A DNA stretch of 59,239 nt from Caloramator mitchellensis (GTDB lineage Bacteria; Bacillota; Clostridia; Clostridiales; Caloramatoraceae). The DNA is taken from positions 1-59,239 of the forward strand of contig NZ_LKHP01000012.1 in the NCBI RefSeq assembly GCF_001440545.1, given 5' to 3'. Below, piece by piece: positions 45,720 to 55,119 of the stretch. The notes under the pieces were generated by a model, which saw only the letters and a list, made by a program, of their open reading frames with translations, did not search any database and had not been told where the DNA came from. Numbering within the stretch: position 1 is the stretch's first letter; the number at the start of each line of letters is the position of its first letter. A program made the position numbers and the translations under genes.

Positions 45720-46720
45720 AATGCTCTTTGCCCCCTTCTTACAATGTAAATGAAAATAGGAGCACCAATAAGTGCTGTCAGGGAACCTATAGGTGTTTCA
45801 TAAGGTCTGTTAATCATTCTTGCAACAATATCGCTAAAAACAAGCAGATTTGCTCCTAAAACTATAGAAGCTGGAATAATATTTCTATAATCAGAACCAA
45901 CTATCCCCCTTGCAATTTGAGGAACTATTAATCCAACAAACATAATATTTCCTGCAACTGAAACCGAACCTCCGCTGAGAATTATAACAATAACAATTCC
46001 AATAAATCTTATCAAATTTATTTTAACTCCAAGGCTTGTTGCAACCTCTTCTCCCAGGCTTAAAATTGTTATTTGTGGAGAAATGATAATTGATACAATT
46101 ATTCCAAAAATTCCAATAAGGGATAACAGTTTCACAGAAGTCCAGGTTGCAGATGTTAGCCCTCCCGAAATCCAGAAGCTAATCTGTTGGGATAGGTTAA
46201 AATACATTGCAATTGCAGTAGAAAGCGACATCAAAAGCGTCCCAATAGCAACACCTGCTAATGCCATTCTTATAGGGTCAACTTTTTTTATTGATTTAGA
46301 ACTCAAAAAATAGACTAAAAATCCACTTATGCTTGCCCCTAAGAATGAAACAAACATTAAATTAAAACTTCCTATGCTTTTTTGAAACGCAAGAGCAATC
46401 GCAATTGAAAAGGTTGCCCCCTGTGTAACCCCGATTATAGAAGGCTCAGCAAGGGGATTTCTTGTTAATCCCTGCAAAATTGCCCCGGATACAGAAAGAA
46501 AAGCTCCAACAAGTGCTGCTGAAATTGCCCTTGGGATTCTAATGTCCCTGATTATCTGCGCATCTATTTCATTCTTTGAAATAAATATGCTTGAAATAAT
46601 TTGAGAAAAGCTAATCTGTTTAGCTCCTAATGAAATCGAAAGCATAATTCCAATAATTAGTAATACAAGTGAAGCTAAAATTAATATATTAGTAGCTTTA
46701 TTTTTTGATAGTCTATTCAT
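45716..46720 (-). CDS. Iron-siderophore ABC permease, FecC type
   Basis: 334 residues, FecCD family, with about nine membrane helices. Markers are IPRAISAALVGAFLSVSGAILQGLTRNPLAEPSIIGVTQGA and GNIMFVGLIVPQIARGIVGSDY near 265-285. It forms a heterodimer with the FecD-type protein. It overlaps the next gene by four bases and is separated from the binding-protein gene by a hairpin at 46745-46775. Confidence 0.92.
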   Translation of the reverse strand: MNRLSKNKATNILILASLVLLIIGIMLSISLGAKQISFSQIISSIFISKNEIDAQIIRDIRIPRAISAALVGAFLSVSGAILQGLTRNPLAEPSIIGVTQGATFSIAIALAFQKSIGSFNLMFVSFLGASISGFLVYFLSSKSIKKVDPIRMALAGVAIGTLLMSLSTAIAMYFNLSQQISFWISGGLTSATWTSVKLLSLIGIFGIIVSIIISPQITILSLGEEVATSLGVKINLIRFIGIVIVIILSGGSVSVAGNIMFVGLIVPQIARGIVGSDYRNIIPASIVLGANLLVFSDIVARMINRPYETPIGSLTALIGAPIFIYIVRRGQRAF

Positions 46721-46744
46721 CGCTTAATTACCTCTCCTACAATA

Positions 46745-46775
46745 AAATATAGGATGACAAAAGCCACCCTATATT
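46745..46775 (-). terminator. Intercistronic hairpin after the siderophore-binding protein gene
   Basis: AATATAGG and CCTATATTT around a 14-base loop, followed on the minus strand by TATTG. As in the xylan operon, it stands between the binding protein gene and the first permease and probably reduces downstream expression. Confidence 0.6.
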
Positions 46776-47706
46776 ATTTAATCAATTCTTCCTTTAATAA
46801 ATCCAGCAATAATTCCTTTCCAATAGGTTCATAACCCTGTCCAAAATATGGAGTGCTATCTAGGAATGTAACATTGCCTTCTTTGACAGCTCTTATGTTT
46901 TTAAACACTGAACTTGATTCAAGGCTTGCTTTGTCAGCCTCTGTTGCTATAACGATTAGATTATCAGAGTCAATTTGTGACAAGCCTTCTAATGTAACAA
47001 CCGGAAGGCTTATTCCTTCTTGCTTTGGTAGGTTTGCAGGCTTATTAAGCTTCATATCGTTGTATATCATCGCACCAATTCCAGCGTCGCTGAAAACATA
47101 GAACTGTCCTGCACTTGCCAAAACTGTTAAATATGATTGTTCGCCCTTTTTTGATTTTATTTCATTTGCTATATCCTGTGCCTTTTTATCGTATTCCTCA
47201 AGCCATTTGTTTGCAACGTCTTCTTTTCCGAGTAATTTTGCAACATCGGTCATTTTGCCTCTCCAGTCGTTGTCATATTCCTTTAGCATAACAACCGGTG
47301 CAATATCCTTCAACTGATTATATATCTTTTCTTGTCTTTGGCTCATTATTATTAGGTCTGGTTCAGTTTGAATTATACCCTCAACATCCATGGTGTCGGA
47401 CATGTAAAAACCTACGATTTTTGAACTGCCTAACTTATCCTTCAAGTATGTAGCAAGCTCGGTCGGTTTGTATGGGTCAGTATTTGCTGTAGCTACAGGA
47501 GTGAATCCAAGTATCAAAAGTATTTCGCTTGAGCCGGATATATCAACTATACGCTTTGGATTGGATGGTATTTCAACATCACCTTTAACTGTATTAACAA
47601 CTCTTTTTTGATTTTCTGCGTTTGTCTCTTGAGTCTGTTTTGCACAACCTGCAAAAATGCTCATAATTAGTATTGCTGATAATATTACTGCAAATATTTT
47701 TTTCAT
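46774..47706 (-). CDS. Iron-siderophore binding lipoprotein
   Basis: 310 residues. The signal peptide ends in a lipobox (LIMSIFAGC, Cys about 21). The class III binding fold (Peripla_BP_2) shows VEIPSNPKRIVDISGSSEILLILGF, a long middle helix, and conserved Glu for docking. It delivers ferric siderophore or haem to the permeases. First in the operon; it follows a Fur-type box and AAAGGAGG. Confidence 0.93.
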   Translation of the reverse strand: MKKIFAVILSAILIMSIFAGCAKQTQETNAENQKRVVNTVKGDVEIPSNPKRIVDISGSSEILLILGFTPVATANTDPYKPTELATYLKDKLGSSKIVGFYMSDTMDVEGIIQTEPDLIIMSQRQEKIYNQLKDIAPVVMLKEYDNDWRGKMTDVAKLLGKEDVANKWLEEYDKKAQDIANEIKSKKGEQSYLTVLASAGQFYVFSDAGIGAMIYNDMKLNKPANLPKQEGISLPVVTLEGLSQIDSDNLIVIATEADKASLESSSVFKNIRAVKEGNVTFLDSTPYFGQGYEPIGKELLLDLLKEELIK

Positions 47707-47724
47707 TTTAGTCCTCCTTTGTAA

Positions 47725-47739
47725 TGATATTCATTATCA
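47725..47739. promoter_or_regulatory. Fur-type box before the iron operon
   Basis: TGATATTCATTATCA, 14 of 15 positions as in the 7-1-7 Fur box. It lies between the promoter and the binding protein gene. Low iron would release the repressor. Confidence 0.8.
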
Positions 47740-47755
47740 TTTGTTAACAATATTC

Positions 47756-47783
47756 ATTTTAACATAATTTTATAGTTTGTCAA
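47756..47783 (-). promoter_or_regulatory. Promoter of the iron operon
   Basis: TTGACA (47778-47783), 16-base spacer, TAAAAT (47756-47761) on the minus strand. The Fur box lies about 17 bases downstream. Confidence 0.7.
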
Positions 47784-47801
47784 TACTTTGATTAAAAATA
47801 T

Positions 47802-47848
47802 AATCTCCATAAATGATTCTTAAACATAAGAAACCATTTATGGAGATT
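47802..47848 (-). terminator. Terminator of the GGDEF-HD-GYP gene
   Basis: AATCTCCATAAATG and CATTTATGGAGATT, with further pairing inside, followed on the minus strand by ATATTTTTAAT. It lies 45 bases after the stop at 47893. Confidence 0.8.
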
Positions 47849-47881
47849 AACAGAAAATGTTTTAAAATATTCTTATTAAAT

Positions 47882-47897
47882 AATTCAAGAAATCAAG
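47882..47897 (-). repeat. Dispersed 3'-end repeat, partial copy D
   Basis: AATTCAAGAAATCAAG matches the core of the dispersed repeat; the gene on the minus strand ends with TGA inside CTTGATTTCTTGA, as in the full copies. It is too short to be certain. Confidence 0.4.
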
Positions 47898-50013
47898 CAA
47901 CACTAATAACTTTAGTAAATATATCTGCTATTTGTGGGTCAAATTGAGTCCCTGAGCATCTTTTTATTTCTTCAATTGCTTGTTGCGGAGTCTTTTGCTT
48001 ATTATACGGCCTTAGGCTTGTCATTGCATCATAGGCATCAGCAATTGCAAGTATTCTGCATTCAAGAGGTATTTCATCAGCTTTTAATCCAAACGGATAG
48101 CCATTTCCATCCCATCTTTCGTGATGCTTTAAAATATAATCTGCAATACCAGCAAGTTCTGGAGAGGATATTGCTATTCTATATCCCCTTTCCGGGTGAG
48201 TTTTAAGTATTTCCCACTCTTCTTTTGTAAGGGGCTCTTTTTTGTTTAGTATTTCATCTGGAATCGCAACCTTTCCTAAGTCATGCATCTGTGATAAAAG
48301 TATTAGGTTGTTTTTCTGTATTTCATTTAAGTTCATCTTTTCTGCAATTGCAATACATATGTTTTTTACCCTATCAGTATGTCCTCTAGTTACGTAATCC
48401 TTTTCACCAAGTGCAGCAAGCAATACATTTAAAATTTGATTTTTTGAACTTGCTTTTTCAATTAATTTTTTCTTATACATATTATCGTCGGCTTCCTTCA
48501 TTATGTCTTGTATCCTTTGATTTACATTTGCTTTTTCTGCAAGACCAAGTGCAACGCTTAGCATTAATATTTTTTCCTTAACATTATTATTGTATTTTTC
48601 TATATTTTTATTTAATGTTTCAACTAACCTTTCTGCTTCTTTTTTAGGCGTATTAGGCATAACAAGGACGAATTCGTCACCACCTATTCTAAACGCTAAA
48701 TCCTCTTTTCGTTTAGATATCATTAATATTTTAGTAAATGATTTTAGCAATTTATCACCGTAGAAATGACCCATAGTATCGTTAACAAGTTTTAATCCGT
48801 TAACATCTGCCATGAGAATACTAACTGAATCTTTAATATCAAGTCCATTAATTATTTTGTCGTAAAAATATCTGCTATTGTATAGACCAGTTAAAGCATC
48901 GTGAAAACTCATATATTCTAATTTTTTTTCATATTTTTTCTGCTTTGTTATATCTGTATATATTGCATACCCTCCAACTATTTTGCCATCTATCTTAATA
49001 GTCAGTCCTCTAGCTATTACATCTATAGGTTTATTATATTTATTGTATCTTTGTCCTTCGATAACTAAATAACCTTTTCTGAAGATTTCCTCTGCAGATA
49101 ATATCTCCTCATTATTTTTTGCAATTAAATAATCTAAATTCTTGTTTATACATTCATCCTTTTTATACTTAAACAAATCCTCAAAGATTTTATTAACATT
49201 TACTATTAATCCATTTTCATCAAATTCGGCAATTGCATCAGGTGAATTTTCAAATAACGCATTCAAATATATATTTTTTAATTCTGTCTCTTTCTTTTCT
49301 TCTACTAATTCCGCTTCGACCACTTTTCTCCTCTCGATTTCTTCACTTAGCATTTTATTATCCACTCTTAGTCTATAAATGTAAATCATAAATAGTGAAA
49401 ATGAAAAAATTAATATCAATACGAGTGATATTTTCATTTTATTTAATAATTGAAACATCATTTTAAATGTAGTTTGAATATACATTCCTGTGCCTATATA
49501 GGCCTCAATCTCCGGTATTCCTCTAACATATGATAGTTTCTGTTCGTAATTTTGCGAATTGGGTGGATATAAATAATACGAAACGAATGAACCCTCTGGA
49601 TGTTCTTTAGCAGCTTTGACAAGTTCTCTTATAACATACTTCCCTTTAATATCCTGATAATTCCACTGATTTGTGCCCTCCTTAGAAGGTTCAAATGGTT
49701 GCACAAGATATGTTCCATTATAATCGCTCATAAAAATATAGTTATTTGAATATTCATCTCTATATGTCATTCTTCTAACGATAGTTGTTATTTCTTTTAT
49801 TGCATCTTCTTTTGATATTTTACCTTGCCTTTTTTGTTCTATTATAGGTAAAATAGTGTTGTAGGCCATATCGACCTTTTGTTTTAATTCTATCTGTCTT
49901 TGTTTTTCCACCTGTCTGTAGAAATTATCCGAAATCAACTTTGTATAATATACCTGTAAAAATATAGATATAATTATTAAAAATGACATGTATTTTAATT
50001 TATCTAATTTCAT
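47893..50013 (-). CDS. Cache-PAS-GGDEF-HD-GYP c-di-GMP enzyme
   Basis: 706 residues from the ATG at 50013 (GGGTGA upstream). Membrane helix about 8-25, an outside single-Cache domain with YLVQPFEPSKEGTNQWNYQD and GSFVSYYLYPP, a second helix (about 206-224), a coiled coil, and a PAS (about 240-365). GGDEF is intact near 441 (RIGGDEFVLVMP). HD-GYP is intact (QMHDLGKVAIP near 575; HHERWDGNGYPFG near 630). As in the gene at 8260, synthesis and breakdown are both possible. The last codons overlap a partial copy of the dispersed repeat. Confidence 0.92.
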   Translation of the reverse strand: MKLDKLKYMSFLIIISIFLQVYYTKLISDNFYRQVEKQRQIELKQKVDMAYNTILPIIEQKRQGKISKEDAIKEITTIVRRMTYRDEYSNNYIFMSDYNGTYLVQPFEPSKEGTNQWNYQDIKGKYVIRELVKAAKEHPEGSFVSYYLYPPNSQNYEQKLSYVRGIPEIEAYIGTGMYIQTTFKMMFQLLNKMKISLVLILIFSFSLFMIYIYRLRVDNKMLSEEIERRKVVEAELVEEKKETELKNIYLNALFENSPDAIAEFDENGLIVNVNKIFEDLFKYKKDECINKNLDYLIAKNNEEILSAEEIFRKGYLVIEGQRYNKYNKPIDVIARGLTIKIDGKIVGGYAIYTDITKQKKYEKKLEYMSFHDALTGLYNSRYFYDKIINGLDIKDSVSILMADVNGLKLVNDTMGHFYGDKLLKSFTKILMISKRKEDLAFRIGGDEFVLVMPNTPKKEAERLVETLNKNIEKYNNNVKEKILMLSVALGLAEKANVNQRIQDIMKEADDNMYKKKLIEKASSKNQILNVLLAALGEKDYVTRGHTDRVKNICIAIAEKMNLNEIQKNNLILLSQMHDLGKVAIPDEILNKKEPLTKEEWEILKTHPERGYRIAISSPELAGIADYILKHHERWDGNGYPFGLKADEIPLECRILAIADAYDAMTSLRPYNKQKTPQQAIEEIKRCSGTQFDPQIADIFTKVISVA

Positions 50014-50043
50014 AAAATCACCCTTTATTTGTTTCTTTAAAAT

Positions 50044-50072
50044 ATTATATGTTAAAATTCGTTGCCTATCAA
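50044..50072 (-). promoter_or_regulatory. Promoter of the Cache-GGDEF-HD-GYP gene
   Basis: TTGATA (50067-50072), 17-base spacer, TATAAT (50044-50049) on the minus strand. It lies in the divergent gap with the malic enzyme gene. Confidence 0.65.
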
Positions 50073-50122
50073 CAAAAAATGACAAGAATTGTATTTATAC
50101 AATATTATGGGAGAGTGATAAA

Positions 50123-51295
50123 ATGTCAATTTATGAAGAAGCGTTAAAATTTCACGAAAGAGTAAAGGGGAAAATCGAAGTAATTTCAAGGGTAGAAGTA
50201 GATAATTCATATGATTTATCCCTTGCATACACACCTGGGGTAGCACAGCCTTGTATAGAAATTCAAAAAAATCCCAATCTTGCATACACATATACCCGAA
50301 AATGGAACACCATAGCCGTGATATCTGACGGGACTGCAGTATTAGGACTTGGAGATATTGGACCTTTGGCAAGCTTGCCTGTAATGGAGGGAAAATGCGT
50401 TCTGTTTAAGAAGTTTGCAGATGTTGACGCCTTTCCAATAGTTATAGATTCTAAGAACATAGATGAAATTGTTGATACTATTTCAAAAATCTCTCTTGGA
50501 TTTGGCGGTATTAACCTTGAGGATATTTCGGCTCCAAGATGCTTTGAAATAGAAAAGAGGCTCAAGGAGAAGCTTGATATCCCTGTTTTTCATGATGACC
50601 AGCATGGAACTGCAATAGTTGTATTAGCAGGCCTTATAAATGCACTTAAGATAGTTAAAAAAGATTTAGAAGGTTTAAAAATAGTTATAAACGGCGCTGG
50701 TGCAGCTGGCACTTCTATTGCTAAACTTCTATTATCCTATGGAGCTAAAAATGTAATAATGTGCGATAAACACGGTGCCCTTTCAACTGACCAAAATCTT
50801 GATGAGGCAAAAATGGAGCTTGCAAAGATTACAAATCCAAATAACGAAAAGGGTAAGCTTATAGATGTCATAAAAAATGCAGATGTTTTTATAGGGGTTT
50901 CTGCTCCTAATGTATTAACATCTGAAATGGTAAAAAACATGAGTAATGATTCGATTGTATTTGCTATGGCAAACCCAACGCCTGAAATTTTTCCTGAAGA
51001 TGCAAAAAAAGGCGGCGCAAGAATAGTTGGAACCGGGCGTTCCGATTATCCTAACCAAATAAACAATGTATTAGCATTTCCAGGAATATTTAGAGGTGCA
51101 CTTGACGCAAGAGCAAGTGAAATTAACGAAGATATGAAAATAGCTGCAGCCATGGCGATTGCAAATTCAATTAAAGAAGATGAACTAACTGAAGAAAACA
51201 TAATCCCTAAACCATTTGATTTGAAGGTTCAAAGAGAGGTTTCAAGAGCAGTCTTTGAAGCTGCTATAAAGAGTAAAGTTGCAAGAATAAAATAA
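50123..51295 (+). CDS. Malic enzyme (NAD(P)-dependent malate dehydrogenase, decarboxylating)
   Basis: 390 residues from the ATG at 50123 (GGGAGAG upstream). Upstream in-frame codons overlap the divergent gene and are not used. Markers are the tyrosine-bearing SYDLSLAYTPGVAQPC, VLGLGDIGPLASLPVMEGK, the metal site VFHDDQHGTAIVVLAGLINAL and the cofactor loop VINGAGAAGTSIAKLLL. It converts malate to pyruvate with CO2 and NAD(P)H. The short size, lacking a C-terminal phosphotransacetylase-like domain, is usual in Firmicutes. Single gene. Confidence 0.95.
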   Translation: MSIYEEALKFHERVKGKIEVISRVEVDNSYDLSLAYTPGVAQPCIEIQKNPNLAYTYTRKWNTIAVISDGTAVLGLGDIGPLASLPVMEGKCVLFKKFADVDAFPIVIDSKNIDEIVDTISKISLGFGGINLEDISAPRCFEIEKRLKEKLDIPVFHDDQHGTAIVVLAGLINALKIVKKDLEGLKIVINGAGAAGTSIAKLLLSYGAKNVIMCDKHGALSTDQNLDEAKMELAKITNPNNEKGKLIDVIKNADVFIGVSAPNVLTSEMVKNMSNDSIVFAMANPTPEIFPEDAKKGGARIVGTGRSDYPNQINNVLAFPGIFRGALDARASEINEDMKIAAAMAIANSIKEDELTEENIIPKPFDLKVQREVSRAVFEAAIKSKVARIK

Positions 51296-51333
51296 TTTAA
51301 AAAGATTTATCAAGAATATTTTAAAATAAAAAT

Positions 51334-51500
51334 ACCCCATAAACAAATTATGTGCATTCACAATAACGCCTATATGCTTTTCATTCTTGTTTTTTGACTT
51401 ACTACAATAATTAGTTTATAAAATTACGGATGGTTGAAAAGTCAAAAACAAAATAATTTAAGGCTTATTGTGAATGCCAATTGTAAAATGTTCATGGGGT
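51334..51500. mobile_element. Near-palindromic 167-bp element (MITE candidate)
   Basis: Outer arms ACCCCAT(A/G)AACA face each other across the element. The inner arms are GCATTCACAATAA-GCCT (51353-51370 paired with 51461-51477, 17 of 18 bases) and TTGTTTTTTGACTT with AAGTCAAAAACAA. The centre is AT-rich and has no gene. It lies between convergent malic enzyme and murA, next to copy B of the dispersed repeat. It could also serve as a long two-way terminator. Confidence 0.6.
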
Positions 51501-51514
51501 TCATAAAATTTACA

Positions 51515-51568
51515 ACATGTCCTAATTGTCAAACAAATCAAGAAGTCAAGAAATCAAGTGAATGTCAC
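51515..51568 (-). repeat. Dispersed 3'-end repeat, copy B (at MurA)
   Basis: Nearly identical to copy A (one difference in 54 bases, T for A after ACATGTCC). It abuts the murA stop codon, in the same orientation relative to the gene as copies A and C. Confidence 0.9.
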
Positions 51569-52833
51569 TATCTATTGCTTATTCTTATGATGCTTGCGCC
51601 TAATTTTCTAAGCTTTTCTTCGATTTTTTCGTATCCTCTATCTATGTGTCTTACATGGGTTACTGTTGTTCTTCCCTCTGCAGCAAGGCCGGCGATAACT
51701 AATGCTGCGCCAGCTCTTAAATCTGTTGCCATAACTTCTGCACCCGATAGTCTATCTATTCCGTCTATTACTGCTATTTTTCCTTCGACCTTTATATTTG
51801 CACCCATCCTCTTAAGCTCATCAACGTGTTTAAATCTTCCTTCCCAGATGCTCTCTGTAACAATACTTCTTCCTTCTGAAACGGATAAAAGCGTTGTAAA
51901 TGGTTGTTGAATATCCGTTGGAAAGCCTGGATATGGAAGAGTTTTTATATTGACAGCCTTTGGTCTTTTATCACAAAATACTCTTATTGAGTCCTCATAT
52001 TCCTCGATATTTACTCCCATTTCGATTAGCTTTGCACTCATTGATTCAAGGTGATATGGTATTACATTTTTAATCAGCACATCCCCTCTTGTTATTGCAG
52101 CAGCTACCATATACGTTCCTGCCTCTATCTGGTCTGGTATAACTGAATAATCGGAGCCTCTGAGATGTTTAACGCCATGAATCTTTATAATGTCAGTTCC
52201 AGCACCCTTTATATTAGCTCCCATTGAATTCAAAAAGTTTGCAACATCAACCACATGGGGCTCTTTTGCTGCATTTTCAATTACAGTTAGTCCTTCCGCC
52301 TTTGTAGCTGCAAGCATTATATTAATAGTTGCACCAACAGATACAACGTCAAGATATATATTAGCTCCCTTTAATCCATTAGGAGCAGTTACCTTTATAA
52401 ATCCGTGCTCAACATTAACCTTGGCACCTAATGCTTCAAACCCCTTTATATGCTGGTCAATTGGTCTTACACCTATTGAACAACCGCCTGGAAATTCAAC
52501 TTCAGCTTTATTATACTTTCCAAGAAGGGCACCTAAAAGGTAATATGAAGCCCTCATAGTCCTTACGCTCTCTCCATGTGCAACATGAGTCCTTAAAGTA
52601 TTAGGGTCTATTCTAACATGTCCATCTCTTTCAGAAGTTAAAGATGCCCCCATATCAATCAATATGTTTTCAAGGCATTTTATATCCTGTATAAAAGGAA
52701 TATTATCTATATTACAAACTCCATCATCAGCAAGCAGTGCTGCTGGTAATATTGCTACAGCTGCGTTTTTTGCACCGCTTATATTAACTTCTCCTATTAG
52801 CTTTTTTCCACCTTCAATCAACAACTTATCCAT
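51568..52833 (-). CDS. murA: UDP-N-acetylglucosamine 1-carboxyvinyltransferase
   Basis: 421 residues from the ATG at 52833 (GGATGG upstream). EPSP-synthase fold with the catalytic Cys in [24 protein letters not shown] (about 115), [14 protein letters not shown] near 22, and the C-terminal FPTDIQQPF and GFDIRA-like stretch ([16 protein letters not shown]). It makes the first committed precursor of peptidoglycan; the Cys makes it fosfomycin-sensitive in general. It is a single gene. The stop codon touches a dispersed repeat. Confidence 0.96.
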   Translation of the reverse strand: MDKLLIEGGKKLIGEVNISGAKNAAVAILPAALLADDGVCNIDNIPFIQDIKCLENILIDMGASLTSERDGHVRIDPNTLRTHVAHGESVRTMRASYYLLGALLGKYNKAEVEFPGGCSIGVRPIDQHIKGFEALGAKVNVEHGFIKVTAPNGLKGANIYLDVVSVGATINIMLAATKAEGLTVIENAAKEPHVVDVANFLNSMGANIKGAGTDIIKIHGVKHLRGSDYSVIPDQIEAGTYMVAAAITRGDVLIKNVIPYHLESMSAKLIEMGVNIEEYEDSIRVFCDKRPKAVNIKTLPYPGFPTDIQQPFTTLLSVSEGRSIVTESIWEGRFKHVDELKRMGANIKVEGKIAVIDGIDRLSGAEVMATDLRAGAALVIAGLAAEGRTTVTHVRHIDRGYEKIEEKLRKLGASIIRISNR

Positions 52834-53036
52834 GCTACAACCATCCTTTTCTATATCTATGTAAAAGAAAATATCCAAATCCATAACTTTTATTATATCA
52901 TTATTAAAGTATTTTTGTAACTACTTTTTATTTTCATTTTATGTAAAAGCTTACCTTAAATCTTTTATTTAAATAATTAATCTTTTGTATTGAAATTATT
53001 AATAAAATGAATTACTATTAAATTGGGGGTGGATTG

Positions 53037-53912
53037 ATGGATTTTAAACAAATTGAAGCATTTGTTAATGTAGCAAAATACAAAAGCTTTTCTAAGGCAG
53101 CAGATGCGATATTCTTATCCCAGCCAACCATAAGTGCACACATTTCAAATCTTGAAAAGGAGCTAAATACGGTATTGTTTGACAGAAGTAGCAAGGAAGT
53201 AACTTTAACTCCTTCTGGCAAGATATTTTTAGACTATGCGGTAAACCTTCTAAACATAAGAAATAACGCTGTTTTTTCTATATCCGAATTTGAGAAAAAA
53301 ATAACAGGCAAATTAACTATTGCATCATCTACAACTCCCTGTCGATTTTTGGTTCCTTCTTTAATAAAGAAATTCCATGAAAATTATTCATCAGTAGAAT
53401 TCGATGTAAAGGAAGAGAGCACAAAAAACGTAATCGACTACATTATAAAGGGAGAGGCTGAGATAGGAATAGTTGGAGAAGTATTGGCAGACGATAGGCT
53501 TACATATAAAAAAATTGCAGATGATAATCTTATTATTATCGGAAGCCCGGAAGTTAAAAATATCACGTCTCTTGAAGAACTTTTAAAACAAAGATTTATA
53601 TTAAGAGAAAAGGGTTCTGCTACAAGAAATATTTTTGAAAAATATATGGATAATTTAGGTTGTCTAGAAAAAATAAAGGTTTTCGCAGAAGTGTCCAGCC
53701 TTGAGGCAGTATTGCAGTTTGTTAAAAATGGAATTGGAATTTCAATTGTATCCGAATATGCCTGCGAAGATTATACTAAAACTGGACTTGTAAAAAAGAT
53801 AGAGGTTGATGGTTTTAAGATAAATAGAGACATTTATTTGATATTCCACAACAAAAGAACATTGTCCCCGGCAGCACGAGCTTTTTATGAATTTTCGAGT
53901 AACAATATCTAA
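53037..53912 (+). CDS. LysR-family transcriptional regulator
   Basis: 291 residues from the ATG at 53037 (GGGGGTGG upstream; TTG one codon earlier is also open). N-terminal winged HTH MDFKQIEAFVNVAKYKSFSKAADAIFLSQPTISAHISNLEKEL; the effector domain follows from about 90 (LTIASSTTPCRFLVPSLIKKFHENYSSVEF). The helix sequence resembles clostridial LysR regulators of sulfur, selenium or CysB-like groups, but the target is not known. It lies divergent from murA and just before the subtilase, with 43 bases between. Confidence 0.85.
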   Translation: MDFKQIEAFVNVAKYKSFSKAADAIFLSQPTISAHISNLEKELNTVLFDRSSKEVTLTPSGKIFLDYAVNLLNIRNNAVFSISEFEKKITGKLTIASSTTPCRFLVPSLIKKFHENYSSVEFDVKEESTKNVIDYIIKGEAEIGIVGEVLADDRLTYKKIADDNLIIIGSPEVKNITSLEELLKQRFILREKGSATRNIFEKYMDNLGCLEKIKVFAEVSSLEAVLQFVKNGIGISIVSEYACEDYTKTGLVKKIEVDGFKINRDIYLIFHNKRTLSPAARAFYEFSSNNI

Positions 53913-53955
53913 TTCGCTGCATATAATATAGTGCATAAATTTTTTGAGGGATATT

Positions 53956-55119
53956 ATGTTCTTTATTAATAGAAAGATAGATGCCCACCTTAAGCAGTTC
54001 ATGAAATTAAACATTAAAAATAAAATACCCGTTATTATTCTTATCAAATCAAACACAAACAAAATAAAGAGCAAAGTTTTAAGTTCCAATGGAAAAATAA
54101 AATGGGAATATGAAAACATCAGCGCAATTTCTTGCGAACTTTCACCAATGTCAATAGATGCTTTAACTGAATATCCTGAGGTTTCCTTTATATGCTATGA
54201 CTATAAGGGAAACCTCTGCCTTACAAACGCACATAAAATAATGGGGACTAACATTATTAATGTATATGGTTTAACAGGAAAAAATATAGGAATTGGACTT
54301 ATCGATACAGGGGTTTATCCTCACCCCGACCTTATAAACAAAAGAAACACAATAGCATACTTTAAAGACCTTATAAACGGCTTTGATAAACCATACGATG
54401 ATAATGGTCACGGAACTTTTTTATCTGGCTGTATAGCTGCAAATAAATATACAACTAACATTGAAGGCATCGCACCCGATTCAAGCATTTATATGATCAA
54501 GGCTTTTGATACTACAGGAAAAGGCTTCTTATCAGATGTCGTTAAGGGCATCGATATTTTAATCAGTATGTCTTCAAATACTAACCTTAGAATAATTACA
54601 CTTCCATTTGAATTTGATATAAGCCCTATAATCAATCCTCTTGAGCTGATTATTAAAACTGCTATATCAAAAAATATAATAGTTGTTGCAGCAGCAGGAA
54701 ACAACGGACCACAGAGCTTTTCAATCAATTGCCCGGGAAATATAGAAGAGGTTATAACAGTGGGCGGTGCCGAATGCAGCGGTAATATCAAAAGCTGCAA
54801 AGTTGCATCATACTCTGGGAGAGGACCAACCACAAATAAGATAACAAAGCCTGATGTTGTTATGCTATCGAGCAATATTACGAGTTTATCTTCAGATACA
54901 ACATATCTTCCAGGTAAAAGCAGTCACATAGCCTCATTTTACACTATAAAATCAGGAACTTCAATCGCAGCTGCTTTTGTTGCCGCATATTGTGCTATTA
55001 TGCTTGAAAAAACCCCTACCCTCACTCCTAAAGACATGAAGTCAGTCGTCTGCCTCTCTACCATAAGCCTTGGCGAAAACAAATACTCTCAGGGCAAAGG
55101 TTTGGTGACATTCACTTGA
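53956..55119 (+). CDS. S8 subtilisin-like serine peptidase
   Basis: 387 residues from the ATG at 53956 (GAGGG upstream). No clear signal peptide; residues 1-95 may be a pro-domain. The triad is complete: Asp in GLIDTGVYPHPDL (about 117), His in DNGHGTFLSGC (about 152), oxyanion Asn in AAAGNNGPQ (about 249), Ser in SGTSIAAAFVAA (about 334). The stop codon and final VTFT come from copy C of the dispersed repeat, so the usual C-terminal end is probably missing by a few residues. It resembles small sporulation- or stress-type subtilases of Clostridia; the substrate is unknown. Confidence 0.85.
   Translation: MFFINRKIDAHLKQFMKLNIKNKIPVIILIKSNTNKIKSKVLSSNGKIKWEYENISAISCELSPMSIDALTEYPEVSFICYDYKGNLCLTNAHKIMGTNIINVYGLTGKNIGIGLIDTGVYPHPDLINKRNTIAYFKDLINGFDKPYDDNGHGTFLSGCIAANKYTTNIEGIAPDSSIYMIKAFDTTGKGFLSDVVKGIDILISMSSNTNLRIITLPFEFDISPIINPLELIIKTAISKNIIVVAAAGNNGPQSFSINCPGNIEEVITVGGAECSGNIKSCKVASYSGRGPTTNKITKPDVVMLSSNITSLSSDTTYLPGKSSHIASFYTIKSGTSIAAAFVAAYCAIMLEKTPTLTPKDMKSVVCLSTISLGENKYSQGKGLVTFT

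Noticed and set aside
49988-50122. 45-codon N-terminal extension of malic enzyme
   Set aside because: It would overlap the divergent GGDEF-HD-GYP gene and its promoter, and has no ribosome binding site. The ATG at 50123 has GGGAGAG and starts the conserved protein.
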